From positions 248,001 through 312,000 of the forward strand of contig CAVRGS010000001.1 in the NCBI GenBank assembly GCA_963720765.1: a stretch of 64,000 nt of DNA, read 5' to 3'. The notes beneath the pieces are model-generated. The model was given only the letters and a program-made list of their open reading frames with translations. It was not told the origin of the DNA and did no database searches. Position 1 is the first letter of the stretch, and each line of letters opens with the position of its first letter. The position numbers were made by a program, and so were the translations under genes. Source of the stretch: DASUAS01 sp963720765. Its GTDB lineage: Bacteria > Actinomycetota > Acidimicrobiia > IMCC26256 > DASPTH01. Shown in pieces: positions 9,607-20,136 of the stretch.

Positions 9607-10080
9607 ATGAAGAAGCTCTTCTCCGCATTCGCTGCTGTCGCTGCCGCGACGGTCGCCACGCTCGGCCTCACCGTCGGCGTCGCGAGTGCGCACAACGCCA
9701 CCCTCGGCTACGACTGCTTCACGGTGACTGCCAACTACACCAACTTCTCTGCTGGCGCGAACAGCGCCAGCATCACCATCAACGGCACTCCGCACGACGT
9801 GAGCTTCACCGGCCCGAACGGCTCGGCCACCGTGGCGTTCGTCAGTCACAGCGGTGATCCCGACGTGGAGGTGTCCACCACCTTCATCTCGGGCGACGGC
9901 CTCCCGAAGACGATCTCGGCCACGTTCCCCGCCGACAGCTGCGCGCCGCCGCCCACCACGGCGCCGCCCACCGCACCGCCCACGGCACCGATCGAAGTCG
10001 GGCCCGAGGTGGTCGTGCGCCCGGTGGCGGCACCCGTCGCCGCCGGCGCGGTCGTCGCGACCCCCGTCTTCACCGGTTGA
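9607..10080 (+). CDS. Small secreted protein with C-terminal Pro/Thr linker, function unknown
   Basis: 157 residues. Residues 1-28 form a typical Sec signal peptide: MKKLF, a hydrophobic core, then cleavage after VASA. The mature part (about 90 residues) is Ser/Thr/Asn-rich with two cysteines (DCF and DSCA) that could form a disulfide, and resembles a small beta-sandwich. A PPPTTAPPTAPPTAP linker and a hydrophobic Ala/Val tail follow; there is no LPXTG motif. A strong Shine-Dalgarno (GAAAGG, spacing 7) marks the start. Surface or extracellular location is inferred; no family is recognised. Confidence 0.7.
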   Translation: MKKLFSAFAAVAAATVATLGLTVGVASAHNATLGYDCFTVTANYTNFSAGANSASITINGTPHDVSFTGPNGSATVAFVSHSGDPDVEVSTTFISGDGLPKTISATFPADSCAPPPTTAPPTAPPTAPIEVGPEVVVRPVAAPVAAGAVVATPVFTG

Positions 10081-10101
10081 CGCCAGGAGCACACCGAAGC
10101 C

Positions 10102-10134
10102 GAGAGTGCCGCGGACCTCGCTCGCGGCACTCTC
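10102..10134. terminator. Perfect 12-bp hairpin between convergent genes
   Basis: GAGAGTGCCGCG (10102-10113) pairs perfectly with CGCGGCACTCTC (10123-10134) around a nine-base loop. It lies 22 bases after the secreted protein stop and 47 bases from the stop of the convergent amidohydrolase gene. No T-tract follows on either strand, but such hairpins are common terminators in high-G+C actinobacteria; it could work in both directions. Confidence 0.6.
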
Positions 10135-10180
10135 GCATCATCACGGGACCGCGCGTCGCCAGCGCGCCGACTGGGTTCGG

Positions 10181-11506
10181 CTACGCGTCGACCGAGGTGT
10201 CGGCGGTGGCGTTGTTCCGGGCCAGGAAGTTCGTGGCGTTGCCCTTGTCGAGCTCCTTCACCGCCGCCTCGGTGGTGAAGCCGCCGTACTCGCGGGGCGT
10301 GGTGTCGACGTCGGTCGCCTGTGCGCGCAGCGCACCCACGGTGCACTCCTCACGGGTGCGGTGCTCGAACGGGTCGAACTGGTACCACCGGCACGCGTTC
10401 TCCCACGTGACCTTGTGGATGTCGTCGTCGGGGAGTCCGACCTCCTCGAGCGACTTCATCAGCACCTCGGGTGACTCCGGCCACGTGCTGTCGGAGTGCG
10501 GGTAGTCGGCCTCCCACGTGATCGTGTCGAGACCGATCTGGTGGCGGTTGCGCAGGCCCGTGCTGTCGTCGATGAAGCACGTCTGCACGTGCTCGCGGAA
10601 GACCTCGCTCGGGAGCTTGTCGCCGAAGTCGGCGCCGGTCCACGCCTTGTGGTGGTCGTAGACGAAGTCGGCCTTCTCGAGGAAGTACGGCACCCAGCCG
10701 ATGCCACCCTCGGCGAGGGCCATCTTGATCTTCGGGAACTTCTGCATGATCGGCGACCACAGCAGCTCGGCGGCGAAGATCGACGTCTGGAACGGCATCG
10801 CGTGGGGGATCACCGAGAACGGCGTGCGGGGCATGAAGTTCGGGAAGCCGCCGAAGTGGAAGACGGCGACGGTGCCGAGGTCGTTGCACGCCTGCCACGC
10901 GTTGTCCCACTCGGGGCCGTGGATGTCGGCCGAACCGAAGCGGTGGGGCTCGGAGTGGAACGACACCGCGTGGCAGCCCTTCTCGGCGACGCGGGCGATC
11001 TCGCCGGCCATCCACTCGTCGCCGAGCGGGAAGCCGGAGAGCGCGAGCGGGATGAAGCGGCCGGGGTACGCGCCGCACCACTCGTCGATGTGCCAGTCGT
11101 TGTAGGCCCGGATCATGACCTCGACGAACTCGCGGTCGTCGTTCTGCACGAAGAACTGTCCGCCGAGGCCGGGCCAGGACGGGAAGTTGAGCGACGCGAG
11201 CACGCCGTTGACGTTCATGTCGCGGATGCGCTCGTGCACGTCGAACGTGCCGGGACGCACCTGGTCGAAGCTGGCGGGGTCGGCTCCCCAGCTCTCGCGT
11301 GGGCGGCCCTGCACCGCGTTGAGCCCGAAGGTGGCGAGCTCCTGGCCCTCGATCAGCCACGCGTCGGTGCCGTTGTCGCGGTGGATGACGCGCGGGACGC
11401 GCTCCTTGTACTTCGCCGGCACGTGGTCGGCCAGGTAGTCGGCGAGTGACGGCGGCTCGACGATGTGGTCGTCGACGCTGACGAGGATGAGGTCTTCCGT
11501 GCGCAT
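10181..11506 (-). CDS. Amidohydrolase family 2 metal-dependent hydrolase
   Basis: 441 residues, TIM-barrel amidohydrolase of the ACMSD-like group. The N-terminus VSVDDHIVEPPSLADYL is the usual first metal/substrate segment of this branch. Further markers are VFHFGGFPNF, AEGGIGWVPYFLEKADF and WEADYPHSDSTWP near the C-terminus, with the catalytic-type Asp/His. Actinobacteria carry many paralogs, usually linked to lipid or aromatic acid breakdown; the exact substrate is unknown. ATG 11506 is chosen over an upstream in-frame start because a GGGGGG stretch lies just before it. Confidence 0.82.
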   Translation of the reverse strand: MRTEDLILVSVDDHIVEPPSLADYLADHVPAKYKERVPRVIHRDNGTDAWLIEGQELATFGLNAVQGRPRESWGADPASFDQVRPGTFDVHERIRDMNVNGVLASLNFPSWPGLGGQFFVQNDDREFVEVMIRAYNDWHIDEWCGAYPGRFIPLALSGFPLGDEWMAGEIARVAEKGCHAVSFHSEPHRFGSADIHGPEWDNAWQACNDLGTVAVFHFGGFPNFMPRTPFSVIPHAMPFQTSIFAAELLWSPIMQKFPKIKMALAEGGIGWVPYFLEKADFVYDHHKAWTGADFGDKLPSEVFREHVQTCFIDDSTGLRNRHQIGLDTITWEADYPHSDSTWPESPEVLMKSLEEVGLPDDDIHKVTWENACRWYQFDPFEHRTREECTVGALRAQATDVDTTPREYGGFTTEAAVKELDKGNATNFLARNNATADTSVDA

Positions 11507-11655
11507 CCGTACCCCCCGGGGCTCGCGCGATCTCAGCCCGCCCACCTTATTCGTACGCCGCCCAACATCGCACCCCTTCAGGTGGCTCCCAAGAGGCGGC
11601 GATCTGTCTCAGATCTGGAACATCCCGCTACCTCTCGGCGACCGACGGAGCCTGG

Positions 11656-12324
11656 CTACGGCTTGTGGAGCCAGCCGCCGACGCCGCCGAGGCCAGCGCC
11701 GGGACCGTCGACCCACCAGTTGCTCACCGAGATCGTGCGCCAGCCGTCGGTGGTGTCGTTCTGGCTGAGGAGCCGGATCGAGCCGTTGCCGCTGCCGTCG
11801 ACGTTGGCGGATTCGACGACCGCGGTGTGACCGAGCGGGCTCGAACCGGTCGCGCCGAAGGAGATCACGTCGCCGGGTGCCGGCGCGACGCCGGTGCCGT
11901 TGCCGATGCGCACCAGCCCGCCGCCGGACGCGGTCGTGTAGTTGTCGACCACGTCCTTGCCGTTGGCGCCGTACGGCGACACGCCGTAGGCCAGGTACAT
12001 GAAGCGCATCGACAGCTCCACGCACTGCCACTCGAGCTCGCCCCACGCGCCAGGGAAGAAGCGCACCAGCCGGTTCGGCGCGCCGTCGGCGCCGGGCCGC
12101 GGGCCGCACACCTCCACCCCTCGGTACGACGCCCCGAGCGCGTGCGCACCGGCGTAGTTGCCGTTGTCGCAGCTTCCCGACCACCACGACGGCGCCGGCA
12201 GCGGATTCGAGTTGTCACCCGGCGGCGGAGGCGGCAGGCACGCCGACGCGACGATCGCCACGGAGGCGACCACCACCGTCAGGCGGAGCGAACGGCGGCG
12301 CGTCAGGGTGCGCAGGGTCGACAT
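11656..12324 (-). CDS. CHAP-domain lipoprotein (peptidoglycan amidase/endopeptidase-like)
   Basis: 222 residues. A signal peptide ends in the lipobox VASAC (Cys29), so the protein should be anchored to the outer face of the membrane. After a Pro-rich spacer the CHAP domain begins around WQCVELSMRFMYLAYG (nucleophile Cys), then GDVISFGATGSSPLGHTAVV (catalytic His) and an Asn-containing C-terminal part. CHAP enzymes cleave peptide or amide bonds in peptidoglycan. The adjacent M23-type gene points to a shared role in wall remodelling, though they are separated by about 100 bases and may not be cotranscribed. Confidence 0.82.
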   Translation of the reverse strand: MSTLRTLTRRRSLRLTVVVASVAIVASACLPPPPPGDNSNPLPAPSWWSGSCDNGNYAGAHALGASYRGVEVCGPRPGADGAPNRLVRFFPGAWGELEWQCVELSMRFMYLAYGVSPYGANGKDVVDNYTTASGGGLVRIGNGTGVAPAPGDVISFGATGSSPLGHTAVVESANVDGSGNGSIRLLSQNDTTDGWRTISVSNWWVDGPGAGLGGVGGWLHKP

Positions 12325-12421
12325 CACGGCGTTGTCATCGACCGATCGGGACGAAAGGTTGAGACGTAGGCCATGGCCGAGCAGGCTGGCCCATCCGCTT
12401 CAGCCGAAGATCAACGGGCCG

Positions 12422-13789
12422 TCATGGCTGCGATCTGTCTGCGGATCCCGAACCGCGGAGCACGACCGACGACGTGAGGGTGACGATCGGGTCGATGGGG
12501 GCACCGTGGAGACGCACCTCGAAGTGCAGGTGCGGACCGGTCGAACGGCCGGTCGAACCGACGAGACCGACGACCTGATCCTCGGCCACGGGCTGACCGA
12601 CGTCGGCGAGCACGCGGAGAGGTGCGCGGACACGGTGGCGAGCGAGTGGCCGTGGTCGATCACCACGCAGTTGCCGTAGCCGCCGCAGTCGCCGGCCATG
12701 ACCACCGTGCCTGCGGCAGCCGCTTGCACCGCGGTACCGGCCGCGGCCTCGAAGTCGACGCCCGGGTGGTACCCGATCGATCCGGTCAGGGGGTCGACAC
12801 GGATTCCGTACGGCGATCCGAGTGGTGCACCCGGTACCGGGAGCCGGAACAACCCCGAGAGCGTCACCGGGTCGCCGGCGCCGGCTTGGACGGCCGCGAG
12901 CGCCTCGGTGATGGTGTCGGCACCGAAGTGCGGGTCGGCGACCTGCGTCAGCAGCGCGACCGTCGAACCGAGCGCCTCGTCGACCGCCGCCAACGCCGCG
13001 GCGCTCGCGGTCTCGGCCCGGGCGAGCGCCTCCTGCTCCTCGGTGAGGGTCGACTGCACGGTGGCGAGCGTGGCCTCTGCTTCGACGCGCGCGTCGGCGG
13101 CGCGTGCGCGGCGCATCGGCGCGCCGCCGCTTCGTCGCGGTGGCCTGCGCCACCAGGTCGTCGAGCACGTCCTGCGGAGCCTTGGCGTAGTTGCTGATGC
13201 GATCCAACTCGCTCTGGTCGGCGACGTTGACGGTCTCGAGGAAGATGCCGGTATCGAGGTGCTGGTACATCGCGGCCGCGAGCTCGCGCGTCGCGTCGCG
13301 CAGCCGCTCGAGGTCTTTCGTCGAGCGGTCGACATCTTCCTGGGCGAGCTGCGCGACAGCACGGGCCGTCGCCCGCGTGGCGCGGGCAGCATCCACGCGG
13401 GCGCTGAGGACCGCCACCTCGACGCGCACGGTCGCGAGCTGATCCCTGCTCGACTGCAGCCGGCGCAGCAGAGCTCGCTGGTCGTTCGTCAATGCGGCGA
13501 ACGCAGCATGGGCCGCCGCGGTCTCGGCCGCGGTGGGCAGACGCACGCTGTCGGTCGGGGCCGCCGGGCCCGGGTCGTCGGCGTCGGGCGTCGTCGTGGT
13601 CGTCGTCGTGGTCGTCGACGAGGGAGTGGTGGTCGACGTGGTCGACGTGGTCGAGGTCGTCGACGGGTCGGTGGACGGCGGAGCCGTGTCGGGTGGAGGA
13701 TCGGTCTGCGCCACCGCAGCCGGCATCGACACCGCGACGCTCAGGGCCACGGCGACCACGAACACGTGAGCACGCCGTCGAGCCCGCAT
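12422..13789 (-). CDS. Secreted M23-family peptidase with coiled coil (two frameshifts)
   Basis: Order of parts: signal peptide (to about residue 27, VAVSMPAAVAQ), a Thr/Ser/Pro-rich low-complexity linker, a long coiled coil, and a C-terminal LytM/M23 domain with HPGVD and HLHFEV zinc-ligand motifs. This matches EnvC/NlpD-like or RipA-type wall hydrolases and activators. Two single-base breaks occur: an extra base near 13110-13122, where the coil continues as MRRARAADARVEAEA, and a missing base near 12613, where SAHLSA continues as VLADVGQPVAEDQV. Both M23 halves are otherwise intact. ATG 13789 lies six bases after a TACGGT box. Confidence 0.78.
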   Translation of the reverse strand: MRARRRAHVFVVAVALSVAVSMPAAVAQTDPPPDTAPPSTDPSTTSTTSTTSTTTPSSTTTTTTTTTPDADDPGPAAPTDSVRLPTAAETAAAHAAFAALTNDQRALLRRLQSSRDQLATVRVEVAVLSARVDAARATRATARAVAQLAQEDVDRSTKDLERLRDATRELAAAMYQHLDTGIFLETVNVADQSELDRISNYAKAPQDVLDDLVAQATATKRRRADAPRTRRRRARRSRGHARHRAVDPHRGAGGARPGRDRERRGVGGGRRGARFDGRAADAGRRPALRCRHHHRGARGRPSRRRRPGDALGVVPAPGTGCTTRIAVRNPCRPPDRIDRVPPGRRLRGRGRYRGASGCRRHGGHGRRLRRLRQLRGDRPRPLARHRVRAPLRVLADVGQPVAEDQVVGLVGSTGRSTGPHLHFEVRLHGAPIDPIVTLTSSVVLRGSGSADRSQP

Positions 13790-13795
13790 CTCGCG

Positions 13796-13801
13796 ACCGT
13801 A
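13796..13801 (-). promoter_or_regulatory. TACGGT -10 box, leaderless M23 peptidase promoter
   Basis: On the minus strand TACGGT is followed by six bases and then ATG 13789, so transcription would begin at or next to the start codon. It belongs to the set of similar sites described in the findings. Confidence 0.5.
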
Positions 13802-13897
13802 CGCAGGCAACCGGTCGGGATCATCGTCGGCGCGGGGTTCGTCGCGCGGCGTTCACTTCGTGTTCGTCGGCCGGTCGCCGGCTCGCCACGGGCCGGT

Positions 13898-14050
13898 TCA
13901 GTCGTCGGCCGACCCGAGGTATCGCTCGCCGAGCGCTCGGACCACCTCGTCGACCGTCTGGCGCATGGTCTCGGCGGCGGGAGCAACGAGTCGATCAACT
14001 CTCCGGATCCGAGGTCGGATCCGAGGTCGGACCTCGTCAGTAGTGCCCAT
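13898..14050 (-). CDS. Possible 50-residue small protein, function unknown
   Basis: ATG 14050 is preceded by GAGG (spacing 3) and, ten bases upstream, a TAACAT box in an unusually A+T-rich patch (CTTAACATAACGAGG). The product is basic at the start (VRPRIRPRIRRVDRL, from a short direct repeat in the DNA) and ends in an amphipathic helix, ETMRQTVDEVVRALGERYLG. No family is recognised. Support is the promoter-like and ribosome-site context rather than homology. The gap around it holds no other gene. Confidence 0.4.
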   Translation of the reverse strand: MGTTDEVRPRIRPRIRRVDRLVAPAAETMRQTVDEVVRALGERYLGSADD

Positions 14051-14129
14051 AATCCTCGTTATGTTAAGTACGTCCGAGTGGCGAGATCGGCCGGTGGCCC
14101 GCCACCGGATCCGCCCGCAGGGATCTCTC

Positions 14130-15186
14130 CTACTGCTCCACCGGTCCGGCGGACTGCTGCCACCAGTCCCACATGGCGGTCGTCGACGGCTGGTCGAGCG
14201 TGAACGCGTCGGCGACGATCGACTGCGGGTCGTACGTCCACGTGATGTGCGCCTCGTCGCTCTGACAACGAGCACGCCACGCGCCCGACGTCCTGATCGC
14301 CCACCTTCCAGGACGCCTCGTAGCCCCCCGGGCAGGTCTCGTCGTCGTCGTCGCTGTATCGCAGGAGGGCGCCCGCGTCGTAGGCGGCGGCGTACGCATC
14401 CTCGTTCCGGTACTGCCGGTAGTCGACGTGGCTCGGTACGCCGTTCGTGGAACAGGTGACCTTCGCCTTCAGCCAGAAGTCCGGGGAGGCCGATGCGCCC
14501 TCGAACAAGGTGCCGAGCCGGCCGAGGTCGACGACTTCGCACCCCGCGGCGCTCGCGTCCGGGATCTCGGCCAGGAGCGCCTTACCGTCACGGAGCGCGG
14601 CATCGCTCGTCACGAAGGCAGGAACCCGGTGGGCAGCACGGTCCGGACCGGCGTCATCGGTCCACGCGGCGATCGCGGCGTCGACGTCGTCGTCGGTGCG
14701 ATCGAGCCGGGCGAGGACATCGAGTTGTGTGAACGTCCACTCGACCTCCACACCCGTGTCCGACTCGGAGGGTCGGCGACACAACCACTCTCCCGATGTG
14801 CGCCCGGCGACCTTGTAGGAGCGTCGGTCACCGCACGACGGGTCCGTCGATCTCGCCGAGCGGTCGAAGTCGCGGGCCAGATCGGCCGCGGTCGGGTACT
14901 GGCGGTAGCTGATGGTGGTCTGCGGGTCGGGATGGCACTCCAACTCGGCGACGAAGTCGGTGCCGGGTTCGTCGACGTTGTACGAGGTGTCGAAGAGGAG
15001 GCAGCTGGCGCGCACCTCGTCGGGGATGTGCGCGAGGAGGGCCCGGTCGGCGCGAGCAGCCGCCTCTGGGCTCTTCGCGAGCCGACCGCTCCCCTGGACC
15101 GCGGCTCCGGCGCCCGTCGGGCCGACCGACAGCAGAGCGGCCGCAAGGACCGCACTCGCCAGGATCATCGCATTCCGCGCCCGCAC
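14130..15186 (-). CDS. Secreted protein with two tandem modules, paralog of the divergent neighbour (frameshifted)
   Basis: About 350 residues after repair. GTG 15186 follows GAGGGG with spacing 7. Residues 1-27 form a signal peptide (AMILASAVLAAALLS...GAGAA). Two modules of about 150 residues follow, each with a helix ending in A-L-L-A-x-I-P, a Cys, a YRQY strand, a Cys-containing GxWxC/GRVAC turn and an end like W..D.AGP. The frame breaks at about 14262: after ACSLS the sequence should run SDEAHITWTYDPQS and end DWWQQSAGPVEQ at 14130. The same module occurs twice in the divergent gene at 15280. Similar modules appear, from memory, outside the membrane in actinobacterial Ser/Thr kinases. Function unknown. 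Confidence 0.65.
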
Positions 15187-15218
15187 CAGCTTGCCCCTCG
15201 CCCGGTGGATCTGCGCAG

Positions 15219-15228
15219 ACGATAGCCT
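15219..15228. promoter_or_regulatory. Overlapping divergent -10 boxes between paralogous secreted protein genes
   Basis: TATCGT on the minus strand (15224 down to 15219) would serve the gene starting at 15186. TAGCCT on the plus strand (15223-15228) would serve the gene starting at 15280. They share the TA at 15223-15224, the same geometry as at 5427-5436. Confidence 0.4.
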
Positions 15229-15279
15229 CCGAGCGGTCGGGGGCGCCTGGGGCAGGGTGCGGGCGACGGAGGGCGGACG

Positions 15280-16365
15280 ATGAGACGGTGCTCTGGTGCG
15301 TGGCGGCGTGGCGTGGCCATCGCGCTGACGGCATTCGGCGCGACGGCGGCCGGCGGTCTCGGCGCGGCAACGGCCGGGACGGCCCACGCGGCCTCCTCGA
15401 ACGCCCTGTCGGGTGCTACGGAGGCCCAGACGTTGCTCGGGTACGTTCCGAGCGATCACCGCAGCCTGTGCTCCCGCGAGGACCCGGCGGACTTCGCCGG
15501 CGGCTCGTTCGAGAGTGCCACCGCCATCGTGAAGTGCGAGAACCCGGCCGACGGCGTCGACGGTCTCGTGTACGCGCTGTACGCAGACGCCGGCCAGTTG
15601 GCCGATGCCTACCAGAGCAAGATCCCGCAGGGCCTCCCGGCCGCTGACGGCACTTCGACCTCCTGCCCGGCCGAGGCGACCTGGCACTACGTCGACGCCA
15701 CGACCGACGCCGGACGCGACGCCTGCTTCGTCGTGAACGACTCCGACGGCAATCCCGTCGCCAAGGTGGTGTGGACTGCGGACGCTTCCGACATCCTGGG
15801 CTATGCCTTCAACGACGAGGGTGACGGCGCCGCGGTCAAGCAGTGGTGGAACGACGACGCCGGTCCGCTGGCGGAACCGGAAGCCGACGACGGACTCGCC
15901 GACCTCACCGCCGCCGGCCGCACCGAGGCCGCCAAGGCGCTGATCCGGCGGGTTCCGAAGGCCGCGACGAAGTGTGAGCCGCGCAACGCCAAGGGCTACA
16001 CCAGTCACGAACCGGAGTGGGCCTGGCTCCCCTGGCTCGGCGCCGTGGTGAACTGCACCAGCCCCGACAAGGGGCTCGCATACTTCGCACAGGTCACTCC
16101 TGACACCGCCCGCAACTACTGGACCGCCTTCCACGACGAGCTCACCGACGAGGAATACGGACCGAAGCATCCGGCGGTGTGCAAGGAGCCCAAGCCCATC
16201 ACCGACCACGGGAAGCAGGTCGGCGAGCTGGCCTGCTGGTACTACCACCAGGCCCTCTGGGCGGCGTGGTACGACGAGACGACCGGGATCGTCGGCGCCG
16301 CGCAGGTGCCGAACGCCTCACCCCAGCAGCTCCTCGACTACGTGGACGAGCACCACCTCGCCTGA
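15280..16365 (+). CDS. Secreted protein with two tandem modules, function unknown
   Basis: 361 residues, intact. The N-terminus is a signal peptide with twin arginines ahead of a hydrophobic core (WRRGVAIALTAFGATAAGG, cleavage near AHAA). Two modules follow (about residues 45-190 and 205-355), each with a helix ending ...LL/LI-x2-VP, paired cysteines (SLCSRED...VKCENP; TKCEPRN...VNCTSP), a Y-A strand, GRDACFV or GELACWYY, and a terminal helix. It is divergent from and related to the gene at 14130-15186. The even number of cysteines in each module suggests disulfides outside the cell. Confidence 0.65.
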   Translation: MRRCSGAWRRGVAIALTAFGATAAGGLGAATAGTAHAASSNALSGATEAQTLLGYVPSDHRSLCSREDPADFAGGSFESATAIVKCENPADGVDGLVYALYADAGQLADAYQSKIPQGLPAADGTSTSCPAEATWHYVDATTDAGRDACFVVNDSDGNPVAKVVWTADASDILGYAFNDEGDGAAVKQWWNDDAGPLAEPEADDGLADLTAAGRTEAAKALIRRVPKAATKCEPRNAKGYTSHEPEWAWLPWLGAVVNCTSPDKGLAYFAQVTPDTARNYWTAFHDELTDEEYGPKHPAVCKEPKPITDHGKQVGELACWYYHQALWAAWYDETTGIVGAAQVPNASPQQLLDYVDEHHLA

Positions 16366-16380
16366 GCAACCCGGCGGTCA

Positions 16381-16397
16381 GGCCCGGCACTCGGGCC
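16381..16397. terminator. GC hairpin between convergent genes
   Basis: GGCCCG (16381-16386) pairs with CGGGCC (16392-16397) around GCACT. It sits 15 bases after the secreted protein stop and 36 bases before the convergent DyP gene end. There is no T-tract, so this is only a candidate. Confidence 0.3.
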
Positions 16398-16433
16398 GAC
16401 CACCCACCGGACCCCCACTTCGTCGTGACGGTC

Positions 16434-17333
16434 TCACTCCGACGGCAGGATCCCGCCCAGCGCGTCGAGCGACGGCGCGAAGTAGTGGGCGCCGCTCACC
16501 GGAGTCGTGAAGTCGGTGAGGTGGTCGTGCAGTCCGTCGCCACTCGCACCGAACATGCGGTGGAGCATCTTGGTGAAGCGCGAGGGATCGGCGCTGAACG
16601 CGAGGAAGTAGAGGCCCAGCTCCCCCACCCGACCGTACGGCGTGCTGCGCCGGTACAGCTCGAGCTCCTCGCCGTCCTCCTCGATCACGACGCGCGCGAT
16701 GTGTGCGGTGGCGGGCTTGTCGTCGAGTTCGACGCTGTCGGGCTTGGTGCGCCCGATCGTGCCCTCCTGCTCGGCCTGCGACTGCGCGTGGAAGGAGACC
16801 AGGTCGTGCACCCACTTCTGCGCGAGCACGAACGCGCCGCCCGCGCCGGGTGCGCCGTCGGGCACCAGCGCGACGTCGAACGCCTCCTCGACCGGCGGGT
16901 TCTCGGTGCCGTCGATGAAGCCGGTGAGGTCGCGACTGTCGAGGTACACGAAGCACGGCTGTTCGGCGGCGAGCGCGAACGCGGGGTCGAGCGCCACCAC
17001 GACCGCACGCGCGACGTCGAGCTCGACGTCTTCGCCGGTGCCGTGGGTCCAGACCCAGAGGTCGTGTTGCGTGGCCGGCGCGCGCCGGCCTTCGCCCTCG
17101 ATCGCCGCGAAGTCGGCGAGCGCGGCCGGCGCGTCGTCGGGCCGGAGGCGCCGCCAGAGCGCGGGGCCGAAGCCCACCACGATGTTCGAACCGCCGGCGG
17201 TGACCGACGGCTCGCGCAGCCCACCGAGCGCGGCGACGACGGCATCGTCGCCGACGCCGGGCCGCAGATCGAACTCGAGGTGGTAGTGCGAACGCGTGCC
17301 CTGGGCGAAGATCCCCGGCTGCGGGCGAGCCAC
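16434..17333 (-). CDS. Dye-decolourising (DyP) type haem peroxidase
   Basis: 299 residues, normal for the family. The hallmark GFIDGTENP (GxxDG, distal Asp) is present, as are FVLAQKWVHDL, ATAHIARV (proximal His region) and YRRSTPYG. DyP enzymes oxidise dyes and phenols with H2O2; many bacterial ones are packed in encapsulins, but no encapsulin gene is nearby. GTG 17333 lies two bases after the gcvP stop, so it may be the last gene of the gcv unit, though no metabolic link is evident. No Tat signal is seen. Confidence 0.85.
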   Translation of the reverse strand: MARPQPGIFAQGTRSHYHLEFDLRPGVGDDAVVAALGGLREPSVTAGGSNIVVGFGPALWRRLRPDDAPAALADFAAIEGEGRRAPATQHDLWVWTHGTGEDVELDVARAVVVALDPAFALAAEQPCFVYLDSRDLTGFIDGTENPPVEEAFDVALVPDGAPGAGGAFVLAQKWVHDLVSFHAQSQAEQEGTIGRTKPDSVELDDKPATAHIARVVIEEDGEELELYRRSTPYGRVGELGLYFLAFSADPSRFTKMLHRMFGASGDGLHDHLTDFTTPVSGAHYFAPSLDALGGILPSE

Positions 17334-17335
17334 GG

Positions 17336-20123
<2,788 letters not shown>

Positions 20124-20130
20124 AGGGCTG

Positions 20131-20136
20131 AGGCTA
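20131..20136 (-). promoter_or_regulatory. TAGCCT -10 box, possible internal leaderless promoter of gcvP
   Basis: On the minus strand TAGCCT ends seven bases before GTG 20123 and overlaps the last codons of gcvT. gcvP has no Shine-Dalgarno sequence here, which fits a leaderless message in addition to any read-through from gcvT. Confidence 0.4.

Noticed and set aside
9323..9610. A 95-codon plus-strand frame in the gap before the secreted protein
   Set aside because: Basic, low-quality composition, no ribosome site, and it overlaps the Shine-Dalgarno of the next gene.
11601..11615. GATCTG-TCT-CAGATC inverted repeat upstream of the CHAP and amidohydrolase genes as an operator
   Set aside because: Six-base arms with a three-base gap are frequent by chance and it lies nearly 100 bases from the amidohydrolase start.
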